64,000 nt of DNA from Cycloclasticus sp. symbiont of Bathymodiolus heckerae. GTDB lineage: Bacteria > Pseudomonadota > Gammaproteobacteria > Methylococcales > Cycloclasticaceae. Position numbers and translations under genes: made by a program. Location: positions 18,559 through 82,558 of the forward strand of contig LWTL01000115.1 of assembly GCA_002101235.1 (NCBI GenBank), written 5' to 3'. The notes beneath the pieces were generated by a model. The model did not search any database. It saw nothing but the letters and a program-made list of their open reading frames with translations, and was not told where the DNA came from. Of this stretch, positions 9,726 through 18,216 are shown piece by piece; within the stretch, counting starts at the first letter, position 1, and each line of letters begins with the position of its first letter.

Positions 9726-10340
9726 ATGCAAAACGACCTAATTAAACAGTGGGCTCAGCTAAGTAAAAAAGCCAACGATTCATTAAAAAAAATTAATACA
9801 CTTAATACCGAATCCATTTGCAATTAACTAAATTGCAAATGGATATGGTGTCGAGCTGCTTAGAAGGAGGTATTAAAAAAGCCCAAAATGTAGGTGGTGT
9901 TAAATCGGTGGCTGATTTAATGAATTTACAGTCAGGTTTGTATAAAGAGCTATCCGAAAAAGTATTGAAAAGTGCACAGCAATCGGTACAAGTGGCAATG
10001 GAAACTAAGCAAGCCATGGCAGATTTAATTAAAGAAGGTTTGGCAGAAGCGCCAACGATGGTTGTTAAAACCAGCGCCAAAGCCAGTGGCTAAGAAAGCA
10101 GCGCCAAAGCCAGCAGCCAAGAAAGCAGCGCCAAAGCCAGTGGCTAAAAAAGCAGCTCCAAAGCCAGTGGCTAAGAAAGCAGCGCCAAAGCCAGCGGCCA
10201 AGAAAGCAGCGCCAAAGCCAGCAGCTAAGAAAGCAGCTCCAAAGCCAGCAGCCAAGAAAGCAGCACCAAAGCCAGCGGCTAAATTGCAAATGCCTAAGCC
10301 ATCAGGTCGACCAATGACTGAAGGCGATGCTAAAAAATAG
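9726..10340 (+). pseudogene. Phasin / PHA granule-associated protein with Lys-Ala-Pro repeat tail; reading frame broken twice
   Basis: MQNDLIKQWAQLSKKANDSLKK... in frame 9726 stops at 9827; phasin-like core in another frame (9818-10093); KPxAKKAAP tail back in the first frame (10062-10340). Confidence 0.75.
10068..10285 (+). repeat. About 8 tandem copies of a 27-nt unit encoding AAPKP(A/V)AKK
   Basis: Repeated gcagcgccaaagccagcagccaagaaa with third-position variants. Confidence 0.92.
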
Positions 10341-10354
10341 TTTTAGTTTATTAA

Positions 10355-10387
10355 ACTCTTTAGCTCAGCTTATCTGGGCTAAAGAGT
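10355..10387 (+). other. 14-bp stem, 5-nt loop hairpin upstream of the DUF6489-like gene
   Basis: ACTCTTTAGCTCAG cttat CTGGGCTAAAGAGT, one G-U pair, no T-run. Confidence 0.75.
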
Positions 10388-10405
10388 GTTAAGCGGAGAA
10401 TTACT

Positions 10406-10675
10406 ATGAAAGCGACGATTGAGATTGATGCAACACCTCAAGAAATGAGAGAGTTAATGGGCTTGCCAGAAGTACAGAGTTTGCAAAAAGAGGCCATGGA
10501 GAAAATCAGAGATAAAATGCTATCGGGTATTGAGTCGAATGATATGTCTGACCTCATGAAACTTTATATGCCCATGCCTGAGCAAATGTCAGTAGCCGAA
10601 GGTTTCCAAAAAACCATGTGGGACGCGATGACAAAAAGCATGACGATGTCGACTACACCCGATAAAGGCAAATAG
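10406..10675 (+). CDS. DUF6489-like small protein associated with PHA genes
   Basis: 89 aa, RBS gcggag; MKATIEIDATPQEMRELMGLPEVQ. Confidence 0.7.
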   Translation: MKATIEIDATPQEMRELMGLPEVQSLQKEAMEKIRDKMLSGIESNDMSDLMKLYMPMPEQMSVAEGFQKTMWDAMTKSMTMSTTPDKGK

Positions 10676-10678
10676 TGC

Positions 10679-11725
10679 TTAACCTAACCAGTTAACGAGT
10701 GAGCTGATTAGTAATTGCTGAGTTTTTAAGCTGGTAAATGCACCGATATGACCGCCATTTAGTGGTTGTTCTTGATACAGAGCGGGTTTGATATGCTGGC
10801 CTAGCGCGCGTGCTGAATTTGGTGGCACTATATGATCTTGTGTCGCATATAAATTCAAAAGGGGCGCGTTGATTTTTTCTAACAGAACGGGCCGATGGTT
10901 AATTTTTAGGGTTCTATTGTGTAAACGATTTTTTTGATAAAAATTGATCAAAAACTCTTTGGCAGCAAGACCGGCTAAGTCTGGACTATTGTTTAACCAG
11001 TTTTCCATGCGCAAGAATGTGTCGAAATTTTCTTTTTTACTGACGATATTTTTAAGCTGCCGGTATTTATCACGACTTAGTTGGAAAGGCTTCAATGCCT
11101 TAAATAGCTGACTAATTAATTGGCTTGATATATTGCCTGATTGGTTGTTAAAGATATTGGTGTTTATTCCGTTAGTCCAAAGGTTCAGTGTGTTTCCTTC
11201 CGCGTGAAAATCTACGGGGGTGACTAAGGTGACTAATTTTCGAATATCAGCAGGATGCAGCGCGCTATAACACAAGGAAAACACGCCACCTTGGCAAATA
11301 CCAAGCAAGTCAATTTTCTTCCTTTTAGAATCTTTTTTTACCTGTTGCACGCAACGGTATAAGTAGCCATTGATGTAGTCATCTAAACTAGTAAAGCAAT
11401 CGCTGCTGTCGGGGTAACCCCAGTCAATAATGTAAACAGGGTAACCATGTTCTAACAGACGAAGTACTAGTGATCGTTTAGGTTCTAAGTCGACAATAAA
11501 TGGGCGGTTGACGAGAGCGTAGGTGATTAGAATGGGTGTTTTCTTTTGCTTTACATCTAGTGGGCAATAACGAAAAAGCCGGAGCTTATTTTCGTTATAA
11601 ACAAGTTCTTTGGCTGTTGCTCCAACTTTTGGGGAGGAGCTTTCATTAGCACCATCAAAATGATCCATTAGCAAGATGAAGTCATCTTGCCAAACATCGT
11701 CAAATTGAGTGTTGCTAGAGGCCAT
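10679..11725 (-). CDS. phaC: Class III poly(R)-hydroxyalkanoate synthase subunit PhaC
   Basis: alpha/beta hydrolase; GICQGGVFS lipase-like box with Cys, YVIDWGYPD-type motif, GGHIGAF. Confidence 0.93.
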   Translation of the reverse strand: MASSNTQFDDVWQDDFILLMDHFDGANESSSPKVGATAKELVYNENKLRLFRYCPLDVKQKKTPILITYALVNRPFIVDLEPKRSLVLRLLEHGYPVYIIDWGYPDSSDCFTSLDDYINGYLYRCVQQVKKDSKRKKIDLLGICQGGVFSLCYSALHPADIRKLVTLVTPVDFHAEGNTLNLWTNGINTNIFNNQSGNISSQLISQLFKALKPFQLSRDKYRQLKNIVSKKENFDTFLRMENWLNNSPDLAGLAAKEFLINFYQKNRLHNRTLKINHRPVLLEKINAPLLNLYATQDHIVPPNSARALGQHIKPALYQEQPLNGGHIGAFTSLKTQQLLISSLVNWLG

Positions 11726-11735
11726 GTTTAGAATT

Positions 11736-12473
11736 TTACTTTAGCTTGCGAATAGTTGCTTTAAGCTCGTCGATAGTGGAGCCCGTTTGTTCTTTATATT
11801 CTGCAAATTCAATACGTAGTTGGTGCAGGCCTTTTTGCAAATCTTGTAACGATTGTTGGGTCGGCAAGCCCCAAGTGTTTGATAACTGTTCAGTTAAAGC
11901 ATGTTGAGTGCTTTTTAAGTCGCCGAGTGTTTCCAATAGCTTGTTTTGAGCTTGAACATAATCGTCTCTTTGACTGATCTCAGCGAATGCATCTTCACCC
12001 GCGGCTAACCAATGTGCGGAAAGTTGTTCATTTGACGTATCTTCTGATTCGTTGCGTAATGTTTGAAAGCGTTTCAGGGCTAATTCGCTTAATTCGCTAT
12101 GTAGAGTCCCCATGTTAACGATGTCAGCTTGAGCGTTTGAAATTTTGTCTTTTATTTGCTGTGACATAGGGGGTACAAACTGGCTGAAAAGCTCTTCTGG
12201 CGACGAACCTATGTCACCTTGTACGTTATTTATATCGAAAATTGATTTTATCCAGTCCGGCTGTTCATGGTTTGGCATGTTAAAGCCAAGAGTGTTGGGT
12301 AGATCCCAAAAGCTGGATAGGCCTTCGTCATTACTGTTGATGTTTTGAAAAAACTGATGGTAAAACTGCCCTTGTTGCTGAAAACTCTTCAAAATATTTT
12401 TATATTCTTCAGGTATGTTGCTACCGATTAAGGTATTGAACTGTTCAAAAGCATCGTGGTTTTTAGTCGTCAT
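11736..12473 (-). CDS. phaE: Class III PHA synthase subunit PhaE
   Basis: Directly upstream of phaC on the same strand; low-complexity helical protein typical of PhaE. Confidence 0.85.
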   Translation of the reverse strand: MTTKNHDAFEQFNTLIGSNIPEEYKNILKSFQQQGQFYHQFFQNINSNDEGLSSFWDLPNTLGFNMPNHEQPDWIKSIFDINNVQGDIGSSPEELFSQFVPPMSQQIKDKISNAQADIVNMGTLHSELSELALKRFQTLRNESEDTSNEQLSAHWLAAGEDAFAEISQRDDYVQAQNKLLETLGDLKSTQHALTEQLSNTWGLPTQQSLQDLQKGLHQLRIEFAEYKEQTGSTIDELKATIRKLK

Positions 12474-12545
12474 CTTGGTTACGCGTGGTGAATTACCTAT
12501 GATTTTATTGAAATAGTACGGAAACGTACAGATGAATTCAGTATG

Positions 12546-13445
12546 TTAGCGTTTAAACTGAATTGAGGTGAGGTCTTGGACTTTATCAAGAGACCAATTG
12601 TTGGTGCCCCATTCTAATATTGTTTGAAGGTCATGGCTGACAAGCTCACTGGGTGGGTTTAAGTTGAGATGTTTGAAAACGTTGATGAGCGTTTCTCTCG
12701 GTGGTGATATGGACACGTCTTCGGCAAAGGTTTGTTTACTCAGTTTCGCGCCATCAAGACCACTAATGACGGGAATGTGCGCATAATTGGGTGTTGGCAC
12801 GTTTAATAATTGTTGGAGATGTATTTGTCGGTAAGTACTATCTAGAAGGTCGTGTCCTCTTAATACTTCTGTAATATCCTGCGCTTGATCATCCAATATA
12901 ACGGCTAAGTGGTAGGCGTAAACTTGATCCTTACGAAACATGACAAAGTCCCCCACGCATTGTTTTAAATCTTGGATTGTTTGACCTTGAACGGCATCAA
13001 AAAAAGAGAGTTTTGTGTTGGGTAGCCTTATTCGGAGTGAACTTGCTGTATTTGGATTGGTATCATGCGTTAAACAATAACCATCATATACACCATCCTT
13101 TACGTGGCGAGCCGCTAAGCCCTTTCGAGAGCATTGACAAGGGTAAAGTAAATTGAGTTGTTGTAGACGGTTTAGAGCTTGCTGGTAGGCATTGCAGCGG
13201 GAGCTTTGATAGAAAACACTTTCATCCCACTCGAGTTTGTATTGCTCAAGTGTGTTGAGTATTTGAGTTGTATATTCGCTTTTGCAGCGAAAGGGGTCTA
13301 AGTCGTCAATTCGCAACAACCACTTGCCATTTTTAGAGCGAGCTTGCAGGTAACTTGCGACGGCTGTGTATAACGAGCCGAAGTGTAAAGGGCCAGTAGG
13401 AGAGGGGGCGAATCGCCCCCTATAACTTGAGTCTTTTAAAGGCAA
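12546..13445 (-). CDS. gluQ: Glutamyl-Q tRNA(Asp) synthetase
   Basis: YRGRFAPSPTGPLHFGSLYTAVASYLQAR HIGH-region; located next to dksA. Confidence 0.95.
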   Translation of the reverse strand: MPLKDSSYRGRFAPSPTGPLHFGSLYTAVASYLQARSKNGKWLLRIDDLDPFRCKSEYTTQILNTLEQYKLEWDESVFYQSSRCNAYQQALNRLQQLNLLYPCQCSRKGLAARHVKDGVYDGYCLTHDTNPNTASSLRIRLPNTKLSFFDAVQGQTIQDLKQCVGDFVMFRKDQVYAYHLAVILDDQAQDITEVLRGHDLLDSTYRQIHLQQLLNVPTPNYAHIPVISGLDGAKLSKQTFAEDVSISPPRETLINVFKHLNLNPPSELVSHDLQTILEWGTNNWSLDKVQDLTSIQFKR

Positions 13446-13481
13446 ATGATTGAAAAAACCTTGGGGGAGGTTTTTAGAAGA

Positions 13482-13922
13482 TTAACCTTTTTGCTTTTCT
13501 CTTATTTCATCAAGAGACTTGCAATCTATGCATTGTGAAGCCGTTGGGCGGGCCTCAAGGCGTTTAATCGCAATATCGACACCGCAGGCCTCGCAAAAGC
13601 CGTAATCGCCAACGTCGAGCATACTGAGTGATTCGTCGATTTTTTTAACCAATTTACGTTCACGGTCGCGTGTTCTGAGTTCCAAGCTAAAATCAGCTTC
13701 TTGAGACGCTCTGTCTGTTGGGTCCGGGAAGTTAGATGCTTCGTCTTGCATATGGTGAACAGTACGATCAACTTCGCCCATTAATTCGTCTTTCCATTGT
13801 AAAAGAATGGATTTGAAATGCTCTACTTGAGGAGGAGACATATGCTCCTCACCTTTTTTTGCTTTGTAAGGTGTGAACTCTAGGTGACTTCCGTCTAAGC
13901 TTTTGTTTTGTTTTGTAGCCAT
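13482..13922 (-). CDS. dksA: RNA polymerase-binding transcription factor DksA
   Basis: CEACGVDIAIKRLEARPTASQCIDCK zinc finger; likely start MATKQNKS within ORF 13482-13940. Confidence 0.94.
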   Translation of the reverse strand: MATKQNKSLDGSHLEFTPYKAKKGEEHMSPPQVEHFKSILLQWKDELMGEVDRTVHHMQDEASNFPDPTDRASQEADFSLELRTRDRERKLVKKIDESLSMLDVGDYGFCEACGVDIAIKRLEARPTASQCIDCKSLDEIREKQKG

Positions 13923-14078
13923 TTTTTCTCTATATACCAAAGGTTAAAAATTTCAGCGCGCATAAATATCAGATATTGACCCAATGTGCAATATTTTTCG
14001 TTCATAGATTACTCGTGCGCATCATTGTCTTGCTTTAAAATATAGACCTTATTGCTGCTTTCTACAAAGGTTTTTTTA

Positions 14079-15254
14079 ATGAATATTGGAAAAGTTTCTA
14101 AGCGTGTTGAACGCGTGTCGCCATTCTATGTAATGGATATTATGGGGAAAGCAAAAGCGTTGGAAGAAGGCGGGCGGCATATTGTTCATATGGAAGTGGG
14201 AGAACCTGATTTTCCAACCCCTTTGCCGATTATTGAAGCGGCTAAACGTTTCTTAGATACCGGCAATGTTCATTACACAAAAGCACAGGGTCTACCAGCA
14301 TTGCGTGAAAAAATTGCTGATTATTATGACCAAGAATATAACGTTTCCGTATCGTCTGAGCGCATATTTATTACACCGGGTGCGTCAGGCGCGTTAACGG
14401 TTGCGTTGGCTACGTTATTAGACGAAGGCGATGAAGTTTTAACTTGCGACCCAGGCTATCCATGCAACAGTAACTTAGTGTCTTTATTAAGCGCGAAAGC
14501 GACGGCGGTGAAAGTTGATGAAAATAATGGTTTTCAACTAACAGCGTCGGTTATTAATCAGTCGTGGGGGGTGTCAACTCGCGGGGTGATGATTGCTTCC
14601 CCTTCGAACCCAACAGGCACAATGATACCCCGTGAACAATTAGGTGAAGTTGTTAATGCGGTAAAGAAGCATGACGGTTTTTTAATTTCCGATGAAATTT
14701 ATCATGGCTTGGTTTATCAACAACGAGCAGTGTCTGCGTTAGAGTTTTCAGATGATGTATTTGTTATTAACAGCTTTTCAAAATTTTTTGGTATGACTGG
14801 TTGGCGAATAGGGTGGTTAATTGTTCCTGAGTATGCAATATAGGCTGCGAACCGTTTGATGCAAAACTTATATATTGCTGCGCCAACGCATTCACAATAT
14901 GCCGCGTTAGCTGCTTTTGATGAAAGCACCCGAGAAATATTGCATCAACGGCGAGATGATTTTAAGCGAAGACGTGATGTGCTTTATGAGGGTTTAAGGT
15001 CACTGGGCTTTGTTATGACGCATAAACCGCAAGGGGCTTTTTATATTTATGTTGACTGCAGTGCGTTTACGGATGACAGCTATACCTTCGCTTTGAGTCT
15101 GTTGGAAAAAGCTGGTGTTGCGGTGACCCCCGGAAAGGACTTCGGTGTTAGTGATCCAGAGCGCCATCTTCGATTTGCGTATACAACGTCGATGGAGTCT
15201 ATTGAACTGGGTTTAGTAAGGATTAAAGAGTTTTTAGGTACTAAAGACAGTTAG
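14079..15254 (+). pseudogene. Class I/II pyridoxal-phosphate aminotransferase interrupted by an in-frame TAG
   Basis: ORFs 14052-14843 and 14856-15254 share one frame; protein continuous across TAG at 14841: ...GWRIGWLIVPEYAI*AANRLMQNLYIAAPTHSQYAAL... Confidence 0.88.
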
Positions 15255-15315
15255 GTTAGGGAAAGAAAGATGTCTTGCACAAAACGCCCCGTTTTAATTA
15301 GGTATGCTTAGTCTT

Positions 15316-15477
15316 ATGAGTAAAGACAGTAAGAAATTAATATCACTACTGGCGGCGGGTATATTAAGTGGTTGTTCTATTATATCTGCTGTAGATACAG
15401 CTGTTGACGTGGCTTTATTACCGGTTAAAGCAGGTGTTGCCGTTGTAGACGCTGCGATACCAGACGGTGACGATTAG
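15316..15477 (+). CDS. Small (53 aa) putative lipoprotein
   Basis: MSKDSKKLISLLAAGILSGCSIISAVDTAVDVALLPVKAGVAVVDAAIPDGDD; lipobox LSGC; absent from the ORF track because of length. Confidence 0.65.
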   Translation: MSKDSKKLISLLAAGILSGCSIISAVDTAVDVALLPVKAGVAVVDAAIPDGDD

Positions 15478-16466
15478 CCGCCTTGCTTGGATAGTTTTTT
15501 CTCCCATGCAAGGGATGTTCTAACAATTAAATCTAAATCGTCAAACTGTGGTTCCCAACCAATCGTGCTGCGTATTTTTTCGGCAACAGAAATAAGCTCA
15601 GGTGGATCACCTGCACGGCGGGGCATTTCTTCAACGGTTAAGGGTGTGCCGTTTTCCTTATTAATCGCATTAATCACTTCTCTTACACTAAAGCCGTGGC
15701 CGTACCCGCAATTTAGCGTTGTTGATTCGCCATCGTTTCGCAGGTAATCCAACGCGTTAATATGTGCAGCGGCAAGGTCTGATACATGTATGTAGTCACG
15801 GATCCCTGTGCCATCTGGCGTAGGGTAATCCGTGCCGAAAACCAGTAGTTTTTCGCGCTTGCCGACTGCGACTTCAGCAGCCACTTTAATTAATAAGGTC
15901 GCATTTTTTGTTGATTGGCCTACTTGCCCGTCAGGGTCAGAACCGGCAACATTGAAATACCGCAAAATCACGTGATTCAAGTCAGTAGCTTGAGACAGGT
16001 CGCGAATCATTTGTTCGCTCATTAACTTAGAACTACCGTAAGGATTGATTGGTGCTTTAGGTGTGTCTTCTGATGCAAAGCCTGTTTCAAGCTCGCCATA
16101 AACAGCAGCAGTTGAGCTGAATATTAAATTCTTAACGCCTGCATCAGAGCAACATTCAAGAAGGTTACGCGTGTAACAAGTATTGTTTTGATAATACTTT
16201 AGCGGATTTTCAACAGACTCAGGAACGATGGTGTGGGCTGCAAAATGTAAAACTGACTCAACGTTATGTTCCTTCAAAATAGAGCGAACAAGCTCCTTAT
16301 TACCGGTATTTCCTTTAATAAAAGTGCCATGTAACACAGCGCTTTCAAACCCTGTGGATAAATCATCCAAAATAATGATGTTTTCATTGCGTTCACCCAG
16401 CAATTTAACAACATGGCTACCAATATAACCGGCGCCGCCAGTGACTAAAATTGACGCCTGTGTCAT
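15474..16466 (-). CDS. galE: UDP-glucose 4-epimerase
   Basis: VTGGAGYIGSHVVKLL, NPYGSSKLMSEQ, YIHVSDLAAAH. Confidence 0.95.
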   Translation of the reverse strand: MTQASILVTGGAGYIGSHVVKLLGERNENIIILDDLSTGFESAVLHGTFIKGNTGNKELVRSILKEHNVESVLHFAAHTIVPESVENPLKYYQNNTCYTRNLLECCSDAGVKNLIFSSTAAVYGELETGFASEDTPKAPINPYGSSKLMSEQMIRDLSQATDLNHVILRYFNVAGSDPDGQVGQSTKNATLLIKVAAEVAVGKREKLLVFGTDYPTPDGTGIRDYIHVSDLAAAHINALDYLRNDGESTTLNCGYGHGFSVREVINAINKENGTPLTVEEMPRRAGDPPELISVAEKIRSTIGWEPQFDDLDLIVRTSLAWEKKLSKQGG

Positions 16467-17692
16467 AAGCTATTCCCTAATAATTGAATGTTAACGGTTT
16501 GACCTTTTTCTATATCGCCGCTGCCTTGCTCAAGGATAATAAGGCAATTGGCTTTAGTCATAGAACTTAATACGTGAGAGCCTTGGTTGCCCGTTGAATT
16601 AACGACTAACGTGCCGTTGATGTTTTCAGCAATGCCACGTTGAAATTCAGTGCGCCCTGGTTGCTTGTAAATGGTTTGAGAAACAGTCGCCTGTAATGTA
16701 AGCGGTGAATGCTCTTTTTTGTGCCCCATTAGCTTCTTAAAAGCGGGTAATAATAGTTGCTGAAAAGAGATGGCGACAGAAACAGGGTTGCCCGGTAAAC
16801 CAAAGAAAAGTGCATTCCCAACCGAGCCAAAGACGAAGGGCTTGCCTGGTTTTATGGCTATTTTCCAGAAATTAATACGACCTATTTTACCAAGCACATC
16901 GGTAATGAAATCAGCTTCGCCAACTGACACACCGCCGCTGGTGATAATCGCGTCACAATGCTTGGATGCAGATAATAAGGCATTTTCAACATCTTCAGGG
17001 GTGTCGGGGATAACACCCATATCGATGGCTGTAATACCGGCTTCTGTTAACAGCGCATGTAATGTGTATCGATTGCTATCGTAAATTTGTCCAAGTTCTA
17101 ATTTTGAACCCATCGAAACGAGTTCATCGCCAGTAGAGAAGAAGCCCACTGTTAAGCGTTGAAACACGCTAACGTCGACAATGGCACATGAGGCTAAAAG
17201 ACCAATCTCAGCGGCTCCTAACAAAGTACCTTGCGCGAGTAGTTCTTGGCCTTCAGCTGTATCGTCAGCAGTATCTCTAATATTTTCGTGATGAACAGGC
17301 CAGGGGGTAATCTTAATGTAATCATTTTCTCGTTGTACATTCTCTTGCATAGCGACGCAATCACAACAATCGGGAACGTAGGCGCCTGTGAAAATTCGTA
17401 CGCATTCGCCGCGGGCAACTTTGCCCGTATAAGGTTTGCCAGCCCACGATGTGCCAATAAGCGTTAACGAAGCTTTATCTTGGTCATCAGAGTGGAGTGC
17501 GTAACCATCCATATATGAATTTCTAAAACTCGGAACATTGATAGCGGAGTGAATGTTTGTAGAAAGGACGCGGCCTAATGATTGCCGGAGTGACACCTGT
17601 TCATAACGCTCTGCGTCGGGTAGCGCATCAAGAATTTTTATTAAAGCGTCCTCAAGGGAGAGAAGCCCCGGTGTGGCACATGCGTCACGCAT
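16463..17692 (-). CDS. moeA: Molybdopterin molybdenumtransferase
   Basis: SYMDGYAL, ITSGGVSVGEADF, FGLPGNPVS. Confidence 0.95.
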   Translation of the reverse strand: MRDACATPGLLSLEDALIKILDALPDAERYEQVSLRQSLGRVLSTNIHSAINVPSFRNSYMDGYALHSDDQDKASLTLIGTSWAGKPYTGKVARGECVRIFTGAYVPDCCDCVAMQENVQRENDYIKITPWPVHHENIRDTADDTAEGQELLAQGTLLGAAEIGLLASCAIVDVSVFQRLTVGFFSTGDELVSMGSKLELGQIYDSNRYTLHALLTEAGITAIDMGVIPDTPEDVENALLSASKHCDAIITSGGVSVGEADFITDVLGKIGRINFWKIAIKPGKPFVFGSVGNALFFGLPGNPVSVAISFQQLLLPAFKKLMGHKKEHSPLTLQATVSQTIYKQPGRTEFQRGIAENINGTLVVNSTGNQGSHVLSSMTKANCLIILEQGSGDIEKGQTVNIQLLGNSL

Positions 17693-18197
17693 AAGTTTTT
17701 AAAAATTGGTTAGTAATAAAATCAGCAATTTGAGCTGGATTATTGAGGTCGAGCAATGGAAGAGGGGTAGAGAGTTTGTCGTCGCTTGCTATTGCGATAA
17801 TTGATTCATCATGTGAATGCAATAAAGGCCCATTAAGCGCTAAGCGATAAAGCTCTATTTTAGGAAAGGACTCTTGTTTGAACCCCTCAACAATTATCAA
17901 ATCAACAGAATTATCGGAAAAGCAATAAAGCTGCTCTTTTAGAGTAGGTTCGCCTGCTGATAGCTCGGTAATAACGGCACGACGATGCTTAGAAACCAAA
18001 ACGACGGGGGATGCGCCTGCTTTTCTTAAGCGATAGCTATCTTTGCCGGGTTGGTCAATGTCGAAATCGTGGTGACTGTGTTTGATTAGGCCAACCTTAA
18101 GACCGCGCTCATTCAAAATAGGAATGAGGCGGCTTAATAAAGTTGTTTTACCTGTACCGCTGTTTGCGGCAAAGCCAAGGACAGGTATGTTGCTCAC
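17685..18197 (-). CDS. mobB: Molybdopterin-guanine dinucleotide biosynthesis protein B
   Basis: GFAANSGTGKTTLL P-loop, LIKHSHHDFDIDQPGKDSYRLRKAGA, VEGFKQ. Confidence 0.94.
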   Translation of the reverse strand: MSNIPVLGFAANSGTGKTTLLSRLIPILNERGLKVGLIKHSHHDFDIDQPGKDSYRLRKAGASPVVLVSKHRRAVITELSAGEPTLKEQLYCFSDNSVDLIIVEGFKQESFPKIELYRLALNGPLLHSHDESIIAIASDDKLSTPLPLLDLNNPAQIADFITNQFLKTYA

Positions 18198-18216
18198 TGA
18201 TATTAGTGTTTAATTT

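Noticed and set aside
9780-9800. A AAA AAA slippery site in phasin as programmed -1 frameshift
   Set aside because: The -1 frame meets TAA at 9794 and again at 9803, so slippage there cannot reach the core; the break must lie between about 9806 and 9827.
10068-10285. CRISPR-like direct repeat array
   Set aside because: Repeats are contiguous without spacers and encode an in-frame protein tail.
10025-10289. Two minus-strand ORFs (76 and 74 aa, Gly/Ala/Phe- and Trp/Cys-rich repeats)
   Set aside because: Antisense reading of the phasin 27-nt repeat; low-complexity periodic translation with no RBS.
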